This document shows positions 63,401-64,000 of a DNA stretch of 64,000 nucleotides, piece by piece. The stretch is from Odobenus rosmarus divergens (Eukaryota > Chordata > Mammalia > Carnivora > Odobenidae). A program made the position numbers and the translations under genes. Under the pieces are notes generated by a model. It was not told the DNA's origin and did no database searches. It saw only the letters and a list, made by a program, of their open reading frames with translations. Every line of letters begins with the position of its first letter. Positions within the stretch are counted from its first letter, which is position 1. The stretch lies in the NCBI RefSeq assembly GCF_000321225.1, contig NW_004450331.1, forward strand, positions 752,635-816,634, given 5' to 3'.

Positions 63401-63731
63401 TTTTTTTTAATGCTCCGGAGGAGGCCGTAGTTTTTTTTTTTTTATGCTTTTTTTTGAAACAACAGAAGTTGAGTTTGTTTTTTTTTTTTTAGTGTTTTTT
63501 TAGGTGGCAGCAGTAACCACAGATGGACATGAGACACGGGATTCCAGACTGCTCACCTCTCCTTGATTCACTTTTTTTTTTTTTATGTTTTTTTTTCCCA
63601 CAGGCAAAAGACTGGGGTTTTTTTTTTTTTTGGGATTTTTTTACAATGTGTCTTTAGGACAAGGTCAGGAGGTGGTGGCAGAAAAGGCCCTGGAGAAAGC
63701 TTCCAAAGGAGGTTTTTTTTTTTTTCTCCTT
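423..63731 (+). CDS. DNAH9: Axonemal dynein heavy chain, internal part of gene (16 exons, spliced)
   Basis: Sixteen + strand exons join into about 828 codons of a dynein heavy chain (full proteins are about 4,500 residues), covering the stalk, the microtubule-binding domain, AAA5 and most of AAA6. Outer-arm heavy chains are the ATP-driven motors on ciliary doublet microtubules; DNAH9 is the beta-type chain that partners DNAH5 in distal respiratory cilia. Seen directly: exon ORFs flanked by AG acceptors and GT (once GC) donors, with codon phases agreeing at every junction. The protein matches my memory of DNAH9 nearly residue for residue, for example [15 protein letters not shown] and LTKHQ followed by [21 protein letters not shown]17 and DNAH11 are close relatives, so family assignment is near certain but the paralogue is less so. 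Start and end of the gene lie outside the window. The last seven exons lie in the T-overprinted region or between its tracts. Confidence 0.85.
537..2044 (+). other. Intron with one CanSINE fragment
   Basis: GT-AG intron of about 1.5 kb (donor gtaaag, acceptor cttcag). Apart from a short antisense CanSINE fragment at 1250-1331 I recognise no repeat or gene in it. The open frames across it are short and have no family resemblance. Confidence 0.8.
1250..1331 (-). repeat. CanSINE fragment, antisense
   Basis: T-rich start then aaagattttattt and agagcatgagcagagggtgagg, which is the complement of the 3' half of a carnivore tRNA-Lys SINE. The tRNA-like head is missing, so it is a truncated copy. Confidence 0.7.
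2045..2188 (+). CDS. DNAH9: DNAH9 exon: end of CC1 and start of microtubule-binding domain
   Basis: 48 codons, phase 0, acceptor cttcag, donor gtatca. It contains the [11 protein letters not shown] segment; the conserved proline pair marks the junction between stalk helix CC1 and the globular microtubule-binding domain in dyneins. It continues through [20 protein letters not shown] and ends FMGK. A longer open frame runs through this exon from 1700, but only the segment between the splice sites has family resemblance. Confidence 0.9.
2810..2992 (+). CDS. DNAH9: DNAH9 exon: core of microtubule-binding domain
   Basis: 61 codons, phase 0, acceptor gctttacag, donor gtatca. It opens [20 protein letters not shown] and ends [12 protein letters not shown]. 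The [15 protein letters not shown] segment is the hallmark last helix of the microtubule-binding domain before the return helix CC2. Introns on either side are short (621 and 1,971 bases). Confidence 0.9.
3307..3490 (+). repeat. CanSINE, sense
   Basis: tRNA-Lys-like head (ggtggctcagtcaagcgtg), body (gggtcatgatctccaggtcc), CT-rich tail and AATAAAATCTTTTT end. It is one of the older-looking copies: the head is mutated and I see no clear target-site duplication. Confidence 0.85.
4661..4856 (-). mobile_element. CanSINE, antisense, with 13-bp target-site duplication
   Basis: Poly-T start, aaagattttatttattcat, then the complement of the SINE body ending gagccacccaggcatccc. It is flanked by the direct repeat agatagaaatctt at 4648-4660 and 4857-4869, showing insertion by L1-type target-primed retrotransposition. 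The intact duplication suggests a fairly recent insertion. Open frames within it are not host genes. Confidence 0.95.
4964..5065 (+). CDS. DNAH9: DNAH9 exon: start of return stalk helix CC2
   Basis: 34 codons, phase 0, acceptor ttttcag, donor gtgagt (perfect consensus). The peptide [20 protein letters not shown] then [13 protein letters not shown] is strongly helical and begins CC2, the antiparallel partner of CC1 in the stalk. Confidence 0.9.
5290..5765 (+). repeat. MIR element split by a younger CanSINE
   Basis: 5290-5493 reads as a tRNA-derived MIR (ggattctggagccagactgc, ctctgagcctctgtttgctc, ggattaaatgag). Its 3' end resumes at 5720-5765 (gggcacatggtaagtgctta) after the CanSINE at 5506-5707. 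The order of nesting gives the relative ages: the MIR is ancient and the CanSINE is carnivore-specific. Confidence 0.75.
5506..5707 (+). mobile_element. CanSINE, sense, with 12-bp target-site duplication
   Basis: Head gcttgggtggctcagtcagt, body cagctcaggtcatggtctca, CT-rich stretch, then AATAAATAAATAAAATCTT and an A tail. The direct repeat aagaatttagca occurs at 5494-5505 and 5708-5719. It is inserted inside a MIR. Confidence 0.95.
7921..8116. mobile_element. hAT-Charlie MITE-like element (MER5/MER20 type)
   Basis: Contains ctggttctccaggtgtgttc, then acagattctcagaccccacc and ccccaggtggttctgataca, ending ccaagccctggtttt. This near-palindromic arrangement with ctggtt at one end and its complement logic at the other is typical of the small non-autonomous hAT elements of placental mammals. 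The exact subfamily cannot be settled by eye. Confidence 0.6.
8256..9632 (-). mobile_element. 5'-truncated L1 (antisense), ORF2 C-terminal part and 3' UTR
   Basis: The minus strand encodes the C-terminal part of L1 ORF2p (for example [18 protein letters not shown] and [18 protein letters not shown] at 8720-9091), followed by the carnivore L1 3' end and an A tail (T run at 8256). An 18-bp direct repeat, ttagcctgccttagtttt, flanks it at 8238-8255 and 9633-9650, proving a target-primed insertion. ORF2 is broken by internal deletions (near 9172 and near 9340, judged from memory of the consensus) and by a 74-bp tandem duplication, so it is dead. Confidence 0.92.
9335..9482. repeat. 74-bp tandem duplication inside the L1
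   Basis: The block beginning tgtcattctgtcggttgtct and ending cttttatcttgatga occurs twice head to tail (9335-9408 and 9409-9482) with no difference I can see. The L1 consensus has one copy, so this is a local duplication. Confidence 0.9.
10130..10320 (-). repeat. MIR remnant, antisense
   Basis: The stretch ttatttccattttgcagatg, aaactgaggcacagagaggt and caagtaagca is the complement-strand core of MIR. Ends are approximate. Confidence 0.6.
11516..11650 (+). CDS. DNAH9: DNAH9 exon: stalk helix CC2 (followed by a GC donor)
   Basis: 45 codons, phase 0, acceptor ttacctag. The peptide runs [20 protein letters not shown] to [14 protein letters not shown] and is a clear heptad coiled coil, the remainder of CC2 before AAA5. 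The donor reads GAG|gcaagt, a GC donor matching the strong consensus AG|GCAAGT. Using the nearest GT, four bases further on, would shift the frame, so the GC site is the likely true donor. Confidence 0.9.
12075..12260 (-). mobile_element. CanSINE, antisense, with 10-bp target-site duplication
   Basis: Starts gatttctttaaagattttta and ends gagccacccaggtgccccg. The repeat attaaataaa flanks it at 12065-12074 and 12261-12270. The body is more diverged than the other copies. Confidence 0.85.
12355..12780 (+). repeat. Old L1 3' UTR fragment, sense
   Basis: Characteristic L1M-type 3' end phrases: acaaaatgccacatgttgca, tgattccatgtatacgaaat, ctaaaaaccactcagtgacg, and a final ctcagtaaagctgttattttt. No coding potential remains. 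Confidence 0.7.
13440..14320 (+). repeat. L2-like LINE fragment, sense
   Basis: Phrases such as ttcactggcctgcatgatct, actagaatataagctcctca and catagatacttgttgaatga follow the order and spacing of the 3' part of L2. Open frames of up to 135 codons here are LINE relics or chance frames, not genes. Confidence 0.65.
15793..15995 (-). mobile_element. CanSINE, antisense, with 18-bp target-site duplication
   Basis: Poly-T start, aaagattttacttattcatt, agcagggggagaggcagagg, ending gagccacccaggtgt. The 18-base repeat cctggaaatcagatttta occurs at 15775-15792 and 15996-16013. Confidence 0.95.
16696..16866 (+). CDS. DNAH9: DNAH9 exon: start of AAA5
   Basis: 57 codons, phase 0, acceptor tttcag, donor gtaagc. 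The peptide starts [20 protein letters not shown] and continues [15 protein letters not shown], the conserved entry into AAA5 of axonemal heavy chains. The CGDVLL...AFVSYVG block packs the base of the stalk onto the ring. A longer open frame extends past the donor but loses similarity there. Confidence 0.9.
17335..17485 (-). repeat. Possible MIR remnant, antisense
   Basis: Sequence such as agagaaaactgagtcatgga and tctgacctcctgatttccat resembles the complement of MIR. It is heavily decayed, so the call is tentative. Confidence 0.4.
19800..21262 (+). repeat. L2/CR1-like LINE fragment, sense
   Basis: A broken frame encodes relics like [15 protein letters not shown] and [14 protein letters not shown], matching the order of the C-terminal reverse-transcriptase part of CR1/L2 LINEs. 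It ends with ccatggagcagggattttgt and gtagatgctcagtatat, like the L2 3' end. The open frame at 19801-20274 lies at its 5' part and is not a host gene. Confidence 0.55.
21265..21860 (-). repeat. Old L1 3' part, antisense
   Basis: On the + strand it reads tttcatcaccccatgtccat, ttcatcagttgatgggcatt and catggtaactctatgttta, the complement of the L1 ORF2 end and 3' UTR of ancient L1M families. All frames are broken. Confidence 0.7.
22150..23260 (-). repeat. L2-like LINE fragment, antisense (probable)
   Basis: Phrases such as gggagtcattgaaggatttt, gagatagtaagtaggtgcag and agggagctggataagagcg look like the complement of the LINE family seen in sense at 19800-21262. Assignment rests on recall of the consensus and is uncertain. 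Confidence 0.4.
23936..24128 (+). repeat. CanSINE, sense, lacking its tail
   Basis: Head gggggcacctgggtggctca, body tttcagctcaggtcacgatt and a CT/C-rich 3' half, but it stops near ctcatgctcaggcac without the AATAAA-rich tail. Confidence 0.85.
24460..24643 (+). mobile_element. CanSINE, sense, with 17-bp target-site duplication
   Basis: Head gggcgcctgggtggctcagt, body ggctcaggtcaagatcctgg, tail ctcaaataaaatct followed by A. The direct repeat aataataaaccagatgt is at 24443-24459 and 24644-24660. The copy is close to consensus and probably young. Confidence 0.95.
24874..25109 (+). CDS. DNAH9: DNAH9 exon: AAA5 core
   Basis: 236 bases beginning in phase 0 and ending after two bases of a glycine codon (GG|gtatgt). 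The peptide [20 protein letters not shown] continues through [34 protein letters not shown] residues (here [18 protein letters not shown]) and IKWIKNKYG. The NEGLPSD and [11 protein letters not shown] blocks are signature AAA5 motifs of axonemal dyneins. Confidence 0.92.
25110..26264 (+). other. Intron without recognisable repeats
   Basis: GT-AG intron (gtatgt / ttttaag), AT-rich, about 1.2 kb. I see no SINE, LINE or RNA gene in it. Confidence 0.75.
26265..26387 (+). CDS. DNAH9: DNAH9 exon: AAA5
   Basis: 123 bases; it completes the split glycine codon, then reads [20 protein letters not shown] and ends GRNTIKKG plus two bases of lysine (AA|gtaagt). [10 protein letters not shown](E)E is the Walker-B-like strand of AAA5, followed by the IDPVLDPLL segment conserved in all dyneins. 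Confidence 0.92.
27755..28140. repeat. CT microsatellite followed by AT-rich low-complexity tract
   Basis: 27758-27805 is (CT)n-like. From about 27820 to 28135 the sequence is nearly all A and T with repeated tatata/ataaat units, ending in a (TA)n run near 28115-28130. Confidence 0.9.
29557..29760 (-). mobile_element. CanSINE, antisense, with 13-bp target-site duplication
   Basis: Long T run, aagactttatttatttattt, ending gagccacccaggcacccc. Flanked by ctcaaggagttaa at 29544-29556 and 29761-29773. Confidence 0.95.
30100..30311 (-). mobile_element. CanSINE, antisense, with 12-bp target-site duplication
   Basis: T run, aaagatttatttatttttga, ending gagccacccaggtgcccct. Repeat gtagatgtgatt at 30088-30099 and 30312-30323. 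The body differs from its neighbours (cacacacctgtgtgtgaaca), so it is another subfamily. Confidence 0.92.
32820..33250 (-). repeat. Decayed L1 3' part, antisense (tentative)
   Basis: Pieces such as ggttattacaagccatgctg, aaattgttttccaaagtgtt and acatgctcaccactagtgtg follow the order seen on the complement of an L1 ORF2 end. Heavily diverged. Confidence 0.45.
37460..37625 (+). repeat. MIR remnant, sense
   Basis: Reads agacccaggttctagtccca, gctctgccactgagctctgt and gaccttggacaagtcataaa, the core of MIR. Confidence 0.65.
39690..40135 (-). repeat. Old L1 ORF2 end, antisense
   Basis: Complement-strand phrases gacattcccaccagcagtgt, catttccctgatgactaatg and gcttattggccatttgtata are standard for the 3' end of L1 ORF2. 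Frames are broken. Confidence 0.7.
40257..40385 (+). repeat. L2 3' end, sense (tentative)
   Basis: Reads gagcagagactgtgcctgtt, acagcctggcatggtgtagg and ttgggtgaatgaatg, like the last 120 bases of L2. Confidence 0.5.
40665..40869 (-). repeat. CanSINE, antisense
   Basis: T run, aagattttatttattcgaga, agcatgagcggagggagggg, ending gagccactcaggtgcccc. Full length; flanking duplications are obscured by T runs on both sides. Confidence 0.9.
42971..43164 (+). repeat. CanSINE, sense
   Basis: Mutated head gggacttctagggtggctca, body cttcggctcaggtcatggtc, tail aataaataaaatttaaaaaa. It lies about 330 bases upstream of the next exon's acceptor. Confidence 0.9.
43498..43702 (+). CDS. DNAH9: DNAH9 exon: AAA5 C-terminal part
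   Basis: 205 bases; the first base completes the split lysine codon, then [40 protein letters not shown] and [17 protein letters not shown] follow, ending ERPDLEKLK|gtaaaa in phase 0. [12 protein letters not shown] is nearly invariant in dynein heavy chains and [12 protein letters not shown] is the link to the strut helices. This is the last exon before the N gap. Confidence 0.93.
44184..44208. repeat. (CA)n microsatellite
   Basis: About twelve uninterrupted CA units. Confidence 0.9.
44368..44530. mobile_element. hAT-Charlie MITE-like element
   Basis: Begins gtggttctcaaatggtggtt, then gaacatcaggatcagctggg and gggccacagaccagatccca. The opening and body resemble MER5/MER20-type elements; the 3' end is poorly conserved. 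Confidence 0.55.
44984..50530 (-). mobile_element. Old, nearly full-length L1, antisense, inactive
   Basis: Read on the minus strand from about 50.5 kb down: an ORF1p-like segment ([19 protein letters not shown] at 49984-50307), an ORF2 endonuclease relic ([17 protein letters not shown] and [13 protein letters not shown] at 48842-49096), a reverse-transcriptase relic ([20 protein letters not shown] and [18 protein letters not shown] at 47507-47689), a downstream piece ([18 protein letters not shown] at 46883-47092), then 3' UTR-like sequence and an A tail (T run near 44984). Stops and frameshifts abound. A younger CanSINE has inserted at 49341-49538. The 5' end is near the N gap and may be incomplete. 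Confidence 0.8.
49341..49538 (+). mobile_element. CanSINE, sense, inserted in the old L1
   Basis: Head ggacgcctgggtggctcagg, body cagctcaggtcatgatctcg, tail aaataaataaatacaatctt. Near-identical flanking repeats caagaaacctaagt (49327-49340) and caagtaacctaagt (49539-49552) mark the target site. Confidence 0.92.
50535..50611 (+). repeat. CanSINE fragment ending at the N gap
   Basis: ctcaggcattaagcatctgc, then the body to gcattgggctccc where the Ns begin. It lacks the first bases of the head and shares the unusual gcattaagcatctgcc variant with the copy at 49341. Confidence 0.85.
50612..50678. other. Assembly gap (67 N)
   Basis: Sixty-seven undetermined bases. Left flank is a sense CanSINE; right flank is an antisense CanSINE end. 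The T lattice starts 16 bases after it. Confidence 1.
50679..50727 (-). repeat. CanSINE end, antisense, overprinted
   Basis: gacctgagccgaaggc is the complement of a SINE body and aggcacccc its head. The 24 bases between have been replaced by T13-ctga-T7, and the spared ctga is exactly what the consensus has there (ctgagccaccc). Confidence 0.85.
52037..52201 (+). CDS. DNAH9: DNAH9 exon: strut helices after AAA5 (partly overprinted)
   Basis: Begins after ttttag with LVLTKHQ, which joins in phase to ERPDLEKLK of the previous exon. Then come 24 overprinted bases (52058-52081), [20 protein letters not shown] and TELV, a second overprinted block (52152-52175), then TVAEIER. The overprinted blocks replace exactly eight codons each. 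The donor lies inside the block at 52199-52222, so the end at 52201 (one lysine codon later) is inferred from the family. The segment forms part of the long helices that buttress the stalk. Confidence 0.8.
52202..53892 (+). other. Intron, overprinted
   Basis: Both splice sites fall within overprinted blocks. The only long clear stretch is 53022-53232, ordinary AT-rich intronic sequence with nothing recognisable. Confidence 0.6.
53893..54034 (+). CDS. DNAH9: DNAH9 exon: strut helix end, with a one-base insertion
   Basis: Clear sequence from 53915 encodes [27 protein letters not shown] and, after a frame shift, NPIYQFSL. The run at 53999-54005 has one A too many for the expected Arg-Lys-Ile (AGA AAA ATT), so the exon as given is 142 bases instead of 141. 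Start and end lie in overprinted blocks and are inferred; the spared bases taaa (53904-53907) fit the expected Ala-Lys codons. The [17 protein letters not shown] block is a family signature. The insertion is more likely an error than a real mutation, given the surrounding damage. Confidence 0.75.
54035..57269 (+). other. Intron, overprinted, nothing recognisable
   Basis: About 3.2 kb of lattice sequence. The 23-base windows read as AT-rich intronic DNA, but too little is left to name repeats. The acceptor attccccag at 57261-57269 is intact. Confidence 0.6.
57270..57440 (+). CDS. DNAH9: DNAH9 exon: AAA5-AAA6 linker region (partly overprinted)
   Basis: 171 bases, phase 0. It starts [17 protein letters not shown], then a block replacing codons of the MQGRVSI type (spared bases TGTC fit), MESITYA, a second block with spared CCAG fitting Thr-Ser, LFERDKLTF, and a third block with spared ATGG fitting the Met-Ala of a QMAFQ motif. 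The donor gtaagg at 57441 is intact. All three blocks preserve length exactly, so the family alignment has no gap. Confidence 0.85.
57899..58108 (-). repeat. CanSINE, antisense, overprinted
   Basis: Fragments gattttaagattttatttat, gaagaaggagagggaga, actgagcaggaagcccaacg and ccaggtgccccagcaaaag appear in SINE order between T blocks. Confidence 0.7.
58540..58760 (+). repeat. CanSINE, sense, overprinted
   Basis: ttggggcacctgggtgatgc, atccagctctagatttcggc, gagccccaagtcggactctg and a CT-rich piece appear in order between T blocks. Confidence 0.75.
59176..59350 (+). repeat. CanSINE, sense, overprinted
   Basis: cctgggtggctcagtcattt, ggtcatgatctcagggttgt and ctccacatggagcctgctta appear in order between T blocks. 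Confidence 0.75.
59792..59914 (+). CDS. DNAH9: DNAH9 exon: AAA6 lead-in (clean, not overprinted)
   Basis: 41 codons, phase 0, acceptor cctcaag, donor gtaggt. The peptide [20 protein letters not shown] then [20 protein letters not shown] matches the family without interruption. It lies in the longest run of skipped lattice sites (about 59696-60093), so it is an internal control showing the underlying sequence is a normal functional exon. Confidence 0.93.
59915..61216 (+). other. Intron, mostly overprinted, with one CanSINE
   Basis: Donor gtaggt, acceptor tatgacag. Clean until 60093. A sense CanSINE sits at about 60235-60440. The lattice resumes one base out of register at 60094. Confidence 0.65.
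60235..60440 (+). repeat. CanSINE, sense, overprinted
   Basis: gcagctgccttcggctcagg, tcgtgatcccagggtcctgg, gatcgagccccgcatcgggc and the tail agataaataaataaaa are readable between T blocks. Confidence 0.85.
61217..61410 (+). CDS. DNAH9: DNAH9 exon: AAA6 (partly overprinted)
   Basis: Opens [17 protein letters not shown], then a block whose spared bases GAGG fit the expected Trp-Arg, ESACPEK, a block whose spared AAGA fits Gln-Glu, KKSLIQK, another block, and DRMTYAL. The end at 61410 is inferred: the arginine codon is split, with A at 61409 visible and its last base opening the next exon. PDRMTYALR-type sequence is a family landmark at the start of AAA6. Confidence 0.82.
61411..62583 (+). other. 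Intron, overprinted
   Basis: The donor is inside a block; the acceptor at 62582-62583 (ttatag) is visible. The clear piece at 61434-61503 shows ordinary intronic sequence. No repeat identified. Confidence 0.6.
62584..62732 (+). CDS. DNAH9: DNAH9 exon: AAA6 P-loop-like region (partly overprinted)
   Basis: Starts with the last base of the split arginine codon. A block follows whose spared AAAA fits Glu-Lys of the expected VEEKLG, then AKYVGRTS, a block, ESSPATP, a block over the FFILSPG-type P-loop remnant, and DALKDLE. The donor is overprinted; the end at 62732 is inferred from the glycine codon split with the next exon. Confidence 0.78.
62733..63603 (+). other. Intron, overprinted
   Basis: The donor is hidden, the acceptor cacag at 63599-63603 is visible. 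The CT-rich piece at 62835-62866 is simple sequence. Nothing else can be identified. Confidence 0.6.
63604..63731 (+). CDS. DNAH9: DNAH9 exon: AAA6 (partly overprinted), last exon in window
   Basis: Completes the split glycine (G|GC), reads KRLGF, then a block whose spared GGGA fits Ser-Gly, [20 protein letters not shown] and SKGG. The final block spares CTCC, fitting Leu-Gln of the expected HWVILQ, so the end is inferred at 63731. With the two exons before it the length sums to 157 whole codons. Downstream exons are outside the window. Confidence 0.82.
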
Positions 63732-64000
63732 TTTTTTATTTCATCTTCTTGGAAAAAACTTTTTTTTTTTTTAAGGTTTTTTTGGTGCAGAGTCGTCCAG
63801 GCCAATTTTTTTTTTTTTTCCTCTTTTTTTATGGTGATTTGCAGAGTCCTCGGTTTTTTTTTTTTTCTGGTTTTTTTTCCACAGGTGTTAGGAGACTCAG
63901 TTTTTTTTTTTTTCCATTTTTTTTTGAGGGATTTTCTAGCCATTGTGTTTTTTTTTTTTTAATATTTTTTTGAACCCTCTTACTCTCCTGACTTTTTTTT

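Larger units (their letters stand above)
50695..64000. other. 47-base T lattice overprinting the sequence (probable artefact)
   Basis: A block of 13 T, 4 free bases and 7 T starts at 50695 and recurs every 47 bases: 50742, 50789, 50836, 50883, 50930, 50977, 51024 and so on. The grid still fits at 53233, 56006, 57980 and 59672. From 60094 it runs one base early to the end (62585, 63901, 63948). Between blocks are 23 bases of ordinary genomic sequence. Some sites are untouched, for example 51212, 52387, 52481, 53045-53186 and eight in a row after 59672. In exons the blocks replace conserved codons without changing length, and the 4 free bases match the expected codons. No known biological process does this. 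F-rich and K-rich open frames in this region are products of the T tracts and are not genes. Confidence 0.95.

Noticed and set aside
51668..63973. Many open frames rich in phenylalanine (+ strand) or lysine (- strand)
   Set aside because: They are translations of T tracts (FFFF) or their complement (KKKK) interleaved with genomic bases. None has independent domain evidence apart from the dynein exons.
50695..64000. A CRISPR-like array: 24-base repeats regularly separated by 23-base spacers
   Set aside because: The spacers are consecutive pieces of one dynein locus in the right order, including exons and SINEs. The repeats occupy places where conserved codons belong, and the middle four bases vary with the underlying gene.
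50695..64000. Zeroed bytes in a 2-bit encoded file as the cause of the T tracts
   Set aside because: T is 00 in that format, but blocks of 13 and 7 and a period of 47 do not fit 4-base bytes. Another mechanism is needed; I leave the cause open.

Overview
This window is nuclear DNA from a caniform carnivore, probably an arctoid (bear, seal or mustelid group). The evidence is the many tRNA-Lys-type CanSINEs carrying the arctoid-style head 'gcctgggtggctcagtcgg' and body 'ctcaggtcatgatctc', together with carnivore L1 3' ends. No bacterial, viral or plasmid gene is present.

One gene is seen, on the + strand and incomplete at both ends: an axonemal outer-arm dynein heavy chain, best matched from memory to DNAH9 (DNAH17 and DNAH11 are the close paralogues to exclude). 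Sixteen consecutive internal exons (about 828 codons) are placed between 423 and 63731. They run from stalk coiled-coil helix CC1 (423-536) through the microtubule-binding domain (2045-2992), return helix CC2 (4964-5065, 11516-11650), AAA5 (16696-43702), the strut/buttress helices after it (52037-54034), to the AAA6 module (57270-63731). Reading phases agree across all junctions. The intron after 11650 uses a GC donor instead of GT.

The introns are ordinary mammalian sequence: about a dozen CanSINEs in both orientations (many with clean target-site duplications), a 5'-truncated antisense L1 at 8256-9632 with an internal 74-bp tandem duplication, an old near-full-length antisense L1 at about 44984-50530 with endonuclease, reverse transcriptase and ORF1 relics, L2-like and MIR fragments, two hAT MITE-like elements, and an AT-rich microsatellite near 27.8-28.1 kb.

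The striking part is everything after the 67-base N gap at 50612-50678. From 50695 to the end the sequence is overprinted by a strict 47-base lattice: 13 T, 4 ordinary bases, 7 T, then 23 ordinary bases. Some lattice sites are left untouched. The pattern looks like an array of repeats and spacers, but it replaces sequence rather than adding to it. In the dynein exons the T tracts sit where conserved codons should be, the frame is kept exactly, and the four spared bases match the expected codons. I conclude it is a data or assembly artefact laid over normal DNAH9 sequence, not a biological system. A one-base homopolymer insertion in the exon at 53893-54034 and a one-base slip of the lattice between 59672 and 60094 also point to a low-quality, computationally altered segment.
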